Shown: positions 51,202 to 60,890 of the stretch, one piece after another
How the letters are laid out: each line of letters starts with the position of its first letter
Position numbering within the stretch: the stretch's first letter is position 1
DNA from: NORP309 sp964352735
GTDB taxonomy: Bacteria; Pseudomonadota; Gammaproteobacteria; Xanthomonadales; Marinicellaceae
Direction: 5' to 3'
DNA length: 64,000 nucleotides
Assembly (NCBI GenBank): GCA_964352735.1
Contig: CAYGTC010000003.1
Location: 1 to 64,000 of the forward strand
Notes under the pieces: generated by a model
Told to the model about the DNA's origin: nothing
Seen by the model: only the letters and a program-made list of their open reading frames with translations
Databases searched by the model: none
Program-made: the position numbers and the translations under genes

Positions 51202-52866
51202 TTAATGCTCATCTGAATTGTCACTGTCATAAATTTTTTTACCAGCAACCCAGGTTTGTAATACCTTTGTTTTGGACAGCTCTTGTGTATCAGCTTTTAT
51301 GATGTCTTTATCAACCACAATAAAGTCTGCCCATTTTTCAGGTTCTAAGCTACCTAAAGTCATTTCTTGGCGATTGGCAAAAGCCCCATTAATGGTATAG
51401 GCTGACAATGCTTGATCAATGGTTAAGTTTTGTTTTTTACTGTAGAATAATTTTGCCTCATTGGTATGACTTTTTTTAGTGACTGCAGCTTGTAACCCAA
51501 TAAAAGGGTTTGCTGTAGCTTGTGGATAACCTGAGCCGATGATTATTGTGGAGCCATTTTTGATAAGGTTTTGCCATTGGTGAGATCTCTTTAAACGTTT
51601 ACGTCCTAATTTCTGCTGATCCTCGTGAAAACTTTCAATGGCTGCTAATGGTTGTATGGCATAGATAATATTGTTATCAGTAAGTCGCGATAAATCTTTA
51701 TCGCTCATGAAGGTGTTTCTTTCAATTCTGTGTCGCAAATCTTTATTATTGCTATTGTTGATGAAACTTAAAGCAATATTATTGGCCATGTCGCCAACAG
51801 CATGGATGGATGACTGCCATCCAATGGTTGAGTGTTCTAAAATACTTTTCTGTAAATAGGGTTGCGATTGTTTTATTCTGCCTTTGTTCTCTGGTCTGTC
51901 ATCATAAGGTTCAAAGAGGGCAGCGCTGTGTGTATCTAATTCACCATCAACGAAATACTTTATGCCATGTATATGCAGATATTGGCTTTCTTGGTGAAAG
52001 GCTTCTTTCCTCATTATCAACGGTAATTTTTTTTCAGAAGAGGCAATACTGGCATTGACTCTGATAGGCAAATCACCATTATTGGTCAGTGAAATATAGA
52101 TGATCATTGTACGGTAGTCGATACCAGAATCATAAACACTTGTGATGCCTAATGATGCCAATGTTTTTAAATTACGTTTGATATTTTGATATTTCTTGCT
52201 TGGTTTAATATCAGGAATGTGTGGGGCAATGATATTAAGCGCATAATCTATGTATATGCCAGTGTGGCTTCTATCCTCATTGAAAATAATTTGCCCCCCT
52301 GAAGGATTGGTTTTATATTTGGCTGCTTTGGTCATTTCCATTGCTTTTGCATTGGTCCAGCCCATTTTGTTATTTTTTGATTTCAACCATATGGGTTTAT
52401 TCAACTTTAACGCATCTAAATCTTTATGAGTGGGTAGAACGGGATTGTTCCATGTGTTATGGTCCCAACCATAACCTTGTATCCATAGCTCATCAGGGTT
52501 TTGTGATGCAAATGCTTTCACTTTTTGTTGAACTTGTTCTATAGATTTGGCATCACTGAGATCAAGATGTGAAGCAATACGTGCAGATTGCATCATGTTG
52601 ACCATTGAATCATGAAATCCTGGTAATACAAATTTGCCTTGACCATCAATCAATTCTGCATCACGAAACAATGTACGCAACTCATGATTATTGCCAATTT
52701 TTGTAATCATTCCATCTTCAAAAGCCATGGCAGTGAAAGAAACCAGTTTTCCATTGTTAACAGAGTAACCATTGATGTTGAGCATGACCTTAGGTTTGCC
52801 CCATGCTGTTAACGAACAAGTTACAATGAATAGAAAAAATGAAATTTTAAATTGATTCATATTCAT
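51202..52866 (-). CDS. YtcJ-like amidohydrolase paralog lacking metal ligands
   Basis: A 554-residue exported protein of the amidohydrolase_3 family, aligned along its length with the upstream paralog (52863-54509). The signal peptide is at 1-23. The strand-1 HxH is lost (LPGFHDSMVNM where the paralog has LPGLHDAHGHV). The later RHRIEH becomes RHRIER and SGSDFP becomes SGYPQ. Only the IHAVGD histidine remains. The fold is intact and uninterrupted, so it is probably expressed as a pseudoenzyme or with changed activity. It overlaps the paralog by 4 nt, implying translational coupling and perhaps a heteromer. Confidence 0.88.
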   Translation of the reverse strand: MNMNQFKISFFLFIVTCSLTAWGKPKVMLNINGYSVNNGKLVSFTAMAFEDGMITKIGNNHELRTLFRDAELIDGQGKFVLPGFHDSMVNMMQSARIASHLDLSDAKSIEQVQQKVKAFASQNPDELWIQGYGWDHNTWNNPVLPTHKDLDALKLNKPIWLKSKNNKMGWTNAKAMEMTKAAKYKTNPSGGQIIFNEDRSHTGIYIDYALNIIAPHIPDIKPSKKYQNIKRNLKTLASLGITSVYDSGIDYRTMIIYISLTNNGDLPIRVNASIASSEKKLPLIMRKEAFHQESQYLHIHGIKYFVDGELDTHSAALFEPYDDRPENKGRIKQSQPYLQKSILEHSTIGWQSSIHAVGDMANNIALSFINNSNNKDLRHRIERNTFMSDKDLSRLTDNNIIYAIQPLAAIESFHEDQQKLGRKRLKRSHQWQNLIKNGSTIIIGSGYPQATANPFIGLQAAVTKKSHTNEAKLFYSKKQNLTIDQALSAYTINGAFANRQEMTLGSLEPEKWADFIVVDKDIIKADTQELSKTKVLQTWVAGKKIYDSDNSDEH

Positions 52867-54509
52867 GATTTTTTAGCATCGAATGATTTTTGTCCTTGCA
52901 CCCATGTTTGAAGCACTTTGGTTTTCCAAATTTCTTGTACAGGTATGGAAAAGATATCGCGATCAATGATGATGAAATCTGCCCATTTGCCTTTTTGTAA
53001 GCTGCCCAAATCAGCTTCTCTGTGATTGGTGTAGGCTGCATTGATGGTAAAAGAAGCCAGTGCTTGTTCAGGAGTCATTTTTTCAATACCAATCCATCCT
53101 TGTTCAGGCTGGTTTTCTCGGTCTTGCCTGGTAATTGCAGCATGAAGTCCATAAAAAGGGTTGGATAATTCTACTGGGAAATCAGAACCTGATGCGATAA
53201 CGACGCCTTTTTTCAATAACGTTTGCCACGCATAAGCGCCTCTTAATCGTTTTCTGCCGACACGATCTTCAGCCATATTCATATCAGAGGTAGCGTGAGT
53301 GGGTTGCATTGATGCTATGATATTGTATTGTTTGAATTTAATCAAATCATCAAAATCTACTATTTGAGCATGTTCAATGCGATGACGCAGTAATTGAGTT
53401 TGAGCTTGTGGTCTGGACAGTATTTCAATGGATATTTTGTTGGCTTTGTCACCGATGGCATGAATGGCAGCCTGCCAACCTTTGCTGGCCAATGACAAGA
53501 CTTTCTCTTCAATAAATGCTTGAGATTGTACCAGTTTGCCAGTGGTGTCAGTGCGATCTTCGTATGGTTTAATCATGGCGGCTCCACGTGAGCCCAATGC
53601 GCCATCAGCCACATATTTTATGGTTTGAATCTGTAAATAGTCGTCTTTATAAATACCATCACTGAGCATTTTATCTAAAACCGCAGAACCCGAAGCTAAC
53701 ATGGCATTAACCCTGATCGGTAATTTTTTTTGTGCAGCCAATGTTTTGTATGCATCATATGTTGGCCAATCAATACCGGCATCATCAACCGATGTGATGC
53801 CTTGTGATGCCAAATCTTGTAATGTGTCAAAAAGAATTTTTTCGTTTTTTAATACATTCTCTCTGTTGATCTTTTTTTGTATTATGGCCATGGCATTATC
53901 AATGTATATACCTGTTTGTGCACCTGTTTCATCTATGATAATCTCGCCACCCGGCATGTCTTTGAGGTGTTCATGACTTTTGGCAATTTCCATGGCTTTA
54001 GAATTGGCCCAACCGGCATGACCATCGACACGGCTTAGCCATATGGGTTTATTGGTTTTTAGTTTATCTAGGTCTTTATGGGTTGGAAATTTTTTGCCCT
54101 TCCACAATACTTGATTCCACCCTCGACCCAATATCCAGTTGTTCTGTGGGTGGTCATCAATAAATTTTTGAATAATCTTTAATGACTCATCCAGGCTGGT
54201 AACGCCCATTAAATCTATTTCATTTTTAAGTTGTCCTAATCGCAAAACATGTCCATGGGCATCATGCAAACCGGGTAAAATTGTATGGCCTTCGCCATTG
54301 ATCAATGTTGCATCGGGGTAATCTTTTATAAGTTCTGGATAAGTGCCTGTTGATAGTATTTTGCCATCTTCGAAAGCCATTGCAGTAAAAGTAATGTGTT
54401 TAGAATGATTGATGCTGTGACCTGTAACGTTATGTATCAACTTCACATCAGCGGATGCAATAGATTGAATCATCAATATTATGCAGATAAATATGATATT
54501 TGTTTTCAT
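52863..54509 (-). CDS. YtcJ-like amidohydrolase, active-site intact
   Basis: A 548-residue exported metal-dependent hydrolase (amidohydrolase_3). Signal peptide about 1-20. Ligands visible: HAHGH region in LPGLHDAHGHVLRLG, IHAIGDKAN, RHRIEHAQIVD and ASGSDFPVE. The C-terminal DLGSLQKGKWADFIIID is the usual beta-sandwich end. The substrate is unknown; relatives are often annotated as putative amidases. The gene is divergent from the S9 peptidase. The degenerate paralog follows with a 4-nt overlap. Confidence 0.92.
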   Translation of the reverse strand: MKTNIIFICIILMIQSIASADVKLIHNVTGHSINHSKHITFTAMAFEDGKILSTGTYPELIKDYPDATLINGEGHTILPGLHDAHGHVLRLGQLKNEIDLMGVTSLDESLKIIQKFIDDHPQNNWILGRGWNQVLWKGKKFPTHKDLDKLKTNKPIWLSRVDGHAGWANSKAMEIAKSHEHLKDMPGGEIIIDETGAQTGIYIDNAMAIIQKKINRENVLKNEKILFDTLQDLASQGITSVDDAGIDWPTYDAYKTLAAQKKLPIRVNAMLASGSAVLDKMLSDGIYKDDYLQIQTIKYVADGALGSRGAAMIKPYEDRTDTTGKLVQSQAFIEEKVLSLASKGWQAAIHAIGDKANKISIEILSRPQAQTQLLRHRIEHAQIVDFDDLIKFKQYNIIASMQPTHATSDMNMAEDRVGRKRLRGAYAWQTLLKKGVVIASGSDFPVELSNPFYGLHAAITRQDRENQPEQGWIGIEKMTPEQALASFTINAAYTNHREADLGSLQKGKWADFIIIDRDIFSIPVQEIWKTKVLQTWVQGQKSFDAKKS

Positions 54510-54579
54510 TATTTCGTATAATTTGAGAATTGGCTTACGTTATTGTAACCGAAAATATGACACTATATCGAGGATATTA

Positions 54580-56715
54580 ATGCATAAATTTATCATCTTA
54601 TTATTAACATTTCAATGCTATGCAAAAGCACATATGGATACATCACAAATGAAAAATGACTTTACTGATTCCCCCCAAGCTCCACAAGCAAAAAAAATAG
54701 AATTTCAACATAAAGAACATGGATTAACCAGAAATGATGAATATCATTGGCTACGGGATGATGAGAGAAAATCACCAGAGGTGATTAACTATCTGAATCA
54801 AGAAAACGCCTATACTGACGCAACATTAATTAAGCAAAAACCAGTGATTGATGAACTTTATCAAGAAATGATTGGGCGGTTGCCAACTAAAGAACAAACG
54901 GTTCCAGCAAAAATTGATGATTATTGGTATTATTCGAGATTTGCTGATAACAGTGAATACCGTATTTATGCCAGAAAGGCAGGCGATTTATCCTCATCAG
55001 AAGAAATCATGGTGGATATGAATGAACGGGCCAAAGGTCACAGTTATTTTTCATCAAATTATCAGGCCATATCTCCGAATCATAAGATTTTGGGTTTTTC
55101 CGAAGATGTTACTGGCCGAAGAAAGTATACACTGCGGTTTAAAAATTTGGACAGTGGTCAAATGTATGATGATGTCATCGACAATACAACGGGTCAAATC
55201 GTTTGGGCATTGGACAATAAAACCATTTTTTACACTAAAAAACATCCTGTCACCTTATTGCCATATAGGGTCTATAAACACGAACTTGGAAGTGGTGAGC
55301 AAGATGAATTGGTTTATGAAGAAACAGACAACACTTTTTATACCTCTGTTTATGCCAGCACTTCTAAAAACTATATCATCATTTCTTTGACCAGTACCAC
55401 TACATCAGAAATGTTGGTTATGGATGCGAATCATCCGGAAAAAGGCTTTGAAATGTTTTTAAAACGAGAAAAAGGTCATGAGTATGGTATTGAAGAGCTA
55501 AATGATGAGTTTTATATATTAACGAACTGGCAGGCAAAAAATTTCAAGATCATGAAAACAACTCTGTCAGATGCACATGATAAGGACAAATGGCAAGAGG
55601 TACTGGCACATGATGAAGAAACCTTGCTCTACGATATTCAAGCTTTTAAGGGATATTTGGCTATTGAACAACGTCAATCAGGAATAAGACATGTTAATCT
55701 TTTGAATCTAAAAGACAACAGCCAAAAGGTCATCGCTACTGATGAAAGTGCATACACCATGTGGTTGGATTATAACCCTGATCAAAATACAAAGACCTTG
55801 CGTTACAGTTATGCATCAATGACCAAGCCCTATACAGTTTATGATTATGATATGCAAACTGGACAACAAAAAATGATGAAACAAGATGAAGTCGTTGGAG
55901 GTTATCAAGCTAAAGATTATAAAACAAAGAGGGTACTTGTCAAAGCCAGAGATGGCGTTATGGTGCCTGTTTCACTGGTTTATAAGGACACAGGTCTGGC
56001 TTTGCAGGAAAGACCGTTGTTGGTATATGGTTACGGTTCTTATGGTGCCTCGATTGATCCAACATTTTCTTATGCTCGAATTTCGCTATTAGACAGAGGT
56101 TTTGTTTATGCCATTGCACATATACGTGGTTCACAAGCCAAGGGCAGAAAGTGGTATGAAGATGGTAAATTATTGAAAAAGAAAAATACTTTTACTGATT
56201 TTATTGATGTTACCAAAGGGTTGTTGGCTAAAGGTTATGGCAATAAAAATCAAGTATTTGCCATAGGTGGATCAGCAGGTGGGTTATTAATGGGGGCTGT
56301 GATTAATATGGAAGGTATGATTTATAAAGGCATTATCGCAGCTGTACCTTTTGTTGATGTGATTTCAACCATGTTGGATGAAGACATTCCATTGACCACT
56401 GGAGAGTTTGATGAATGGGGTAATCCAAAAGATAAAACTTATTATGATTATATGCTTTCATATTCACCCTATGACAATGTTAAACGTCAGGACTACCCAC
56501 ATATGATGGTAACCACCGGGTTACATGATTCTCAAGTACAATATTGGGAACCAGCAAAATGGGTTGCTAAATTACGCGATATGAAAACTGATGACAATTT
56601 ATTGGTGATGAGAACAAACATGGATGCAGGGCATGGTGGAGCATCAGGTCGTTATCAAAAGTACAAGGAGGTTGCAGAAGAGTATGGATTCTTGCTGATG
56701 TTGTTAAATCAATAA
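54580..56715 (+). CDS. S9A prolyl oligopeptidase (oligopeptidase B-like)
   Basis: A 711-residue serine peptidase that cleaves short peptides. The start at 54580 has AGGA 6 nt before it and gives a signal peptide (to YAKAH). The frame extends to 54481, overlapping the divergent amidohydrolase. An N-terminal helix and beta-propeller (about 40-430) precede the hydrolase domain with Ser565 (GGSAGGLLMG), Asp650 (GLHDSQVQYWEP) and His685 (DAGHGG). NDEYHWLRDDER and the substrate-limiting propeller are typical of oligopeptidase B/PtrB. A symmetrical terminator separates it from mfd. Confidence 0.95.
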   Translation: MHKFIILLLTFQCYAKAHMDTSQMKNDFTDSPQAPQAKKIEFQHKEHGLTRNDEYHWLRDDERKSPEVINYLNQENAYTDATLIKQKPVIDELYQEMIGRLPTKEQTVPAKIDDYWYYSRFADNSEYRIYARKAGDLSSSEEIMVDMNERAKGHSYFSSNYQAISPNHKILGFSEDVTGRRKYTLRFKNLDSGQMYDDVIDNTTGQIVWALDNKTIFYTKKHPVTLLPYRVYKHELGSGEQDELVYEETDNTFYTSVYASTSKNYIIISLTSTTTSEMLVMDANHPEKGFEMFLKREKGHEYGIEELNDEFYILTNWQAKNFKIMKTTLSDAHDKDKWQEVLAHDEETLLYDIQAFKGYLAIEQRQSGIRHVNLLNLKDNSQKVIATDESAYTMWLDYNPDQNTKTLRYSYASMTKPYTVYDYDMQTGQQKMMKQDEVVGGYQAKDYKTKRVLVKARDGVMVPVSLVYKDTGLALQERPLLVYGYGSYGASIDPTFSYARISLLDRGFVYAIAHIRGSQAKGRKWYEDGKLLKKKNTFTDFIDVTKGLLAKGYGNKNQVFAIGGSAGGLLMGAVINMEGMIYKGIIAAVPFVDVISTMLDEDIPLTTGEFDEWGNPKDKTYYDYMLSYSPYDNVKRQDYPHMMVTTGLHDSQVQYWEPAKWVAKLRDMKTDDNLLVMRTNMDAGHGGASGRYQKYKEVAEEYGFLLMLLNQ

Positions 56716-56738
56716 ACTGATACTTTAAAAACTAACCA

Positions 56739-56768
56739 CAACGGCCAATAAATTTCTATTGGCCGTTG
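56739..56768. terminator. Bidirectional terminator between the S9 gene and mfd
   Basis: A perfect 12-bp stem CAACGGCCAATA/TATTGGCCGTTG with a 6-nt loop in the 58-bp gap between convergent genes. The flanking A/T runs are short. Confidence 0.75.
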
Positions 56769-56773
56769 ATTTC

Positions 56774-59700
56774 TCATGACATGTCTTCAAAAAACAATTC
56801 TATTGCCTCGAACCTTTGTTCTGCATTCATGTATTCACCAGATATTCTGATGGCATTATTGGGTAAGGGTTGGTAAATTGAATGCTTGGTTTGAATCAAT
56901 TGGATTAATTTCCTTAAAATATCATCATTTTTTGTATCAAACCTTACAGACCCACCATTTTTATTGAGTTGAATACTTTTGATGTCAAAACTTTTTGACT
57001 TCAGTTTTAACAATTTGATTTCGAATAGATTCTTGGCTTGATCTGGTAACAATCCAAAACGGTCAATCAATTCAACTCGCAGTGCGTTGACTTCATCTGC
57101 ATCTTCACATTGACTTAATCTCTTATAGAATGTCAATCTTAAATAAATGTCATGTATGTACTCATCAGGCAATAAACTCGGAATATTGAGTTCAATTTCG
57201 GTCTCATGAATGCTCAAGTCATCCAATTCCGGCTCTTCATCGTTCGTTAAGGCTTCAACTGCCCGTTCAAGTAATTCACAATAAAGACTGAAGCCAATGG
57301 CTTGAATTTGCCCGCTTTGTTCATCTCCCAATAATTCTCCTGCGCCTCGAATTTCCAAATCGTGAGTGGCCAGTGTGAAGCCTGAACCCAGTTCTTCAAG
57401 GGAAACAATGGCCTCAAGTCTTTTGGAAGCATCTTTGCTGATGACTTTTATACTTGGGATTAACAAATAAGCAAATGCTTTGTGATGAGATCTACCAACC
57501 CTGCCTCTGAGTTGATGCATTTGTGCCAATCCCAATTTGTCTGCCCGATTCATGATGATGGTATTGGCTGTTGGTATATCGATGCCATTTTCAATAATGG
57601 TTGAACACACCAAAATATTAAAACGCATTTTATGAAAGTCCAACATGACCTGTTGTAGTTCGTTCTCATGCATTTGACCATGAGCTACCCTGACTCGCGC
57701 TTGAGGAATGAGTTTTTGTATGGTCTCTGCTGTTTGTCCTATGGTTTTTACATCATTGTGTAGAAAATACACTTGTCCGCCTCTTTGAATTTCCCTTTGA
57801 CAGGCTTCTTTAATGGTGGCATTGTCCCACTCTATCACTTGGGTTTTAACTGATAATCGCGCTTTAGGAGGCGTGGCAATTATGGATAAGTCACGCAGGC
57901 CTGATAATGCGGTATTTAATGTTCGAGGAATGGGGGTGGCGGTTAAGGTTAATATGTCAACTTCTGCGCGCAGTTTTTTCAGTTGTTCTTTTTGCCTGAC
58001 ACCAAAGCGATGCTCTTCATCAATGATTATCAAACCAATGTTTTTAAATTTAATGTCTTTTTGTAATAACTTGTGTGTGCCAATGACAATGTCCACAGTT
58101 CCATCGGTAATGCCTTTTAGTATTTTGCTTTGATCAGATTTCTTGACAAAACGAGATAAGGTTTCAACTTTGATGGGAAAAGGTGCAAATCGGTCCAGAA
58201 AACTTTCATAGTGTTGCTGAGCCAGTAAAGTGGTGGGCACCAGTATTGCTACTTGTTTTGCGTCATTGGCAGCAACAAACGCAGCACGTAATGCCACCTC
58301 GGTTTTTCCAAACCCAACGTCCCCACAAACCACTCTATCCATAGACTTAGGGCTTTGTAGATCAGTGATAACGGCATCAATGGCTTTTAATTGATCATCC
58401 GTTTCTTCAAAAGGAAATCCTTGGCAAAATTGTAAGTAATCAGGCTCACTAAAGGAGATCTTTTTGCCTCCACGAGATTCTCTGATTGCATACAATTGTA
58501 ATAATTCTGCAGCAACATCTTTGACTTTCTTAGCCGCCTTTTGCCTGAGTTTTTGCCATCTGTCACCACCCAGCTTATGCCAAGGTGCAGTGTCGGGAGA
58601 AGAACCAGTATAGCGTGAAACCAAGTGTAATGAAGAAACAGGAACAAACAGTTTGTCACCCCCGTAATACTCCAATACTAAAAATTCAGCTTCTCCTTCA
58701 AAGTGATGTGTCTCCAATCCTCGATAACGACCAACACCATGATCGATGTGAACCACAGGTGACCCCAAGTGTAATTCGCTGAGGTTACTGATGATTTCGT
58801 CTGGGTTGGCTTTGAAACGCTTCTTCTTACGAGTTCTATTGGCTCTGTTACCAAATAAACAACTTTCATCTAAAATAATGAGGTTTTTTTTGATAAAATT
58901 AACACCATTTTCTATGGGTGCAATGGTGATGGCTAATGCTTCTTTTGATGCTATGAACGCAGGAATGTCCTTGCATTCTTTAAGTATGAGTTTTTCTTTT
59001 AAAAACAGTCTTTTAATCACATCAACCCTACCTAATGAGTCCGCAGCAATTAAAATTCTTTTACCTGATTTGGTGTGGTTTTTCAGCCAAGTAACCTGAT
59101 TGTCATGTTTTTCTGCATTGTATCTATCGGGTAGCTGTGTATGATAGTCTTCAGCTTTTGGGTCATTATTTAATAATAATGTATTGAAATTCTTTAAAAC
59201 TTGGTCTACTTTTTCTGTATCTAAATACAACAGTTGTGGCTCAATTATAGGGCGCTGAATGTCATGCCGTCTTTCTTGGTATCGTGCATAAATTTGTTTC
59301 TCCCAAGTTTTCATAATGGCAGTCGTATTGCCAGTATGAATGATGGTAGTGTCTTGCGGTAAATAGTCAAATAAGGTTGCTGTTTCAGTAAAAAACATTG
59401 GCAGATAATGCTCTATGCCTGAAAATTGCACCAATTTACGAATGTCTTGATAAATTGGGCATTTGTGCGTGTCCACATCAAAGATTTCACGAAATTTTTG
59501 TAAAAATCGCATACGACCAGCTTCATCAAATGGAAATTCATTGGCTGGTAAAATGTGTATGTCTTTTACAGCGCGAACGGATCGTTGAGTCTCAGTATCA
59601 AAAATACGCATGGATTCAATTTCTTCATCAAATAACTCGATACGATAGGCATCAGGTGATCCAGTGGGGAAAATATCTACTACGCCACCTCTGACAGCAA

Positions 59701-60190
59701 AGTCTCCAGGTTCTCGGACTTCAGATACGCAGTGATAACCATTATTTTCAAATGAGAGGCGTTTTTTTGAAATATCAAACGAGTCGCCAATTCCCATTGA
59801 TAAAGACCGGCCTTTGATGAATGATTTTGAACTGAGTCGCTGCATTAAATTGGTAACGGGTATAACGACAATGCCGTGGTCAATGTTTTGATTGATCTTG
59901 TGTAAAAAAGCGAGCCTTTCAGAAATGATTTCTGGATTTGGAGAAAAAACATCGTAGGGCAGTGTGTCCCAAGCTGGAAAGTGTAATATGTTGTCTTTTA
60001 ATCTAGGTGCACACAGCGTCAACTCTTCTTCTAATACTTGACTTTGATGAGCAGATTCAGTGAGAACTAAATTCAAGCCCTTGTTGTTATTGACAATCTC
60101 AGCTAAAAACAAAGGAAGGCCCAACCCTTTGATGCCTTTAACTTGTGACAGTTCTTGTGATCTTATTTGCTGAATAGATGGAAACAACAT
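56774..60190 (-). CDS. mfd: Transcription-repair coupling factor
   Basis: A 1138-residue DNA translocase that removes stalled RNA polymerase and recruits UvrA. Domains in order: UvrB-like N-terminal part (LVLTESAHQ..., SVREPGDFAVRGGVVDIFP), RNA polymerase-interacting domain (DYVVHIDHGVGRYRGLE-like, here SPVVHIDHGVGRYRGLE), helicase motor with Walker A GDVGFGKTEVA, DEEHRFGV and QLRGRVGRS, and a C-terminal TRCF domain. Full length for the family. It complements the photolyases as the second UV-damage function of the window. Confidence 0.97.
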   Translation of the reverse strand: MLFPSIQQIRSQELSQVKGIKGLGLPLFLAEIVNNNKGLNLVLTESAHQSQVLEEELTLCAPRLKDNILHFPAWDTLPYDVFSPNPEIISERLAFLHKINQNIDHGIVVIPVTNLMQRLSSKSFIKGRSLSMGIGDSFDISKKRLSFENNGYHCVSEVREPGDFAVRGGVVDIFPTGSPDAYRIELFDEEIESMRIFDTETQRSVRAVKDIHILPANEFPFDEAGRMRFLQKFREIFDVDTHKCPIYQDIRKLVQFSGIEHYLPMFFTETATLFDYLPQDTTIIHTGNTTAIMKTWEKQIYARYQERRHDIQRPIIEPQLLYLDTEKVDQVLKNFNTLLLNNDPKAEDYHTQLPDRYNAEKHDNQVTWLKNHTKSGKRILIAADSLGRVDVIKRLFLKEKLILKECKDIPAFIASKEALAITIAPIENGVNFIKKNLIILDESCLFGNRANRTRKKKRFKANPDEIISNLSELHLGSPVVHIDHGVGRYRGLETHHFEGEAEFLVLEYYGGDKLFVPVSSLHLVSRYTGSSPDTAPWHKLGGDRWQKLRQKAAKKVKDVAAELLQLYAIRESRGGKKISFSEPDYLQFCQGFPFEETDDQLKAIDAVITDLQSPKSMDRVVCGDVGFGKTEVALRAAFVAANDAKQVAILVPTTLLAQQHYESFLDRFAPFPIKVETLSRFVKKSDQSKILKGITDGTVDIVIGTHKLLQKDIKFKNIGLIIIDEEHRFGVRQKEQLKKLRAEVDILTLTATPIPRTLNTALSGLRDLSIIATPPKARLSVKTQVIEWDNATIKEACQREIQRGGQVYFLHNDVKTIGQTAETIQKLIPQARVRVAHGQMHENELQQVMLDFHKMRFNILVCSTIIENGIDIPTANTIIMNRADKLGLAQMHQLRGRVGRSHHKAFAYLLIPSIKVISKDASKRLEAIVSLEELGSGFTLATHDLEIRGAGELLGDEQSGQIQAIGFSLYCELLERAVEALTNDEEPELDDLSIHETEIELNIPSLLPDEYIHDIYLRLTFYKRLSQCEDADEVNALRVELIDRFGLLPDQAKNLFEIKLLKLKSKSFDIKSIQLNKNGGSVRFDTKNDDILRKLIQLIQTKHSIYQPLPNNAIRISGEYMNAEQRFEAIELFFEDMS

Positions 60191-60310
60191 TATTTTGATG
60201 GCTTTCAGTTGAAAAGATGCGCAATTTTATCATAAATAAAATTTTTGTGATGTTGTTGTGAGGTTTCTCAAGTAAAATTCGAACATATATTGTTAGGAAA
60301 TATTGTGCCA

Positions 60311-60880
60311 ATGAAAATACTGAAAATTTTAGTTTTTATATTGATGTTAGTGCCCTTGATGCTTTTGTTTTATTATGGTTCTATAGATGAACTCAGTGCT
60401 GATCCAGTCGCTTATGTTTTACATTACACAGGTCTTTGGTCGTTGAGAATATTGTTGCTAACTTTAGCAATGACACCCATGAGACAAATATTTAATCAGG
60501 TTTTCTTTCTTAAGATAAGGCGTATGATTGGTTTATTTGCTTTCTTTTATGTGAGCCTTCATTTTTTAATATATATCGGTTTAGATTTAGGTTTTCGATT
60601 TGGTCAATTGTTTGAGGATATTGTCAAGCGTCCTTATATTACAGTTGGTTTTGCAGCATGGTTATTATTGATTCCATTGGCCGTTACCTCTAACCGAGCG
60701 ATGATCAGGAAACTTGGCAAAAGGTGGAAAAAATTACATAAATCTATTTATGTCATCATAATATTATCTTGTTTACACTTCATCTGGTTGGTTAAATCAG
60801 ATTTACTAGAACCTTTGATTTATGCAGGCATTGCATTTGTTCTCTTGTTTTATCGACTCATAAAATATTCAAGGTCATGA
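60311..60880 (+). CDS. msrQ: Haem-binding membrane subunit MsrQ (YedZ)
   Basis: A 189-residue membrane protein with about six helices from the ATG at 60311; the frame opens with a TTG at 60290. Haem-ligand histidines are in SLHFLIYIG, KLHKSIYV and CLHFIWL. MsrQ passes electrons from the quinone pool or flavin reductase to the molybdoenzyme MsrP, which repairs oxidised periplasmic methionines. No msrP gene is adjacent, which is unusual; it may lie elsewhere in the genome. Confidence 0.9.
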   Translation: MKILKILVFILMLVPLMLLFYYGSIDELSADPVAYVLHYTGLWSLRILLLTLAMTPMRQIFNQVFFLKIRRMIGLFAFFYVSLHFLIYIGLDLGFRFGQLFEDIVKRPYITVGFAAWLLLIPLAVTSNRAMIRKLGKRWKKLHKSIYVIIILSCLHFIWLVKSDLLEPLIYAGIAFVLLFYRLIKYSRS

Positions 60881-60890
60881 AGGAATTATA

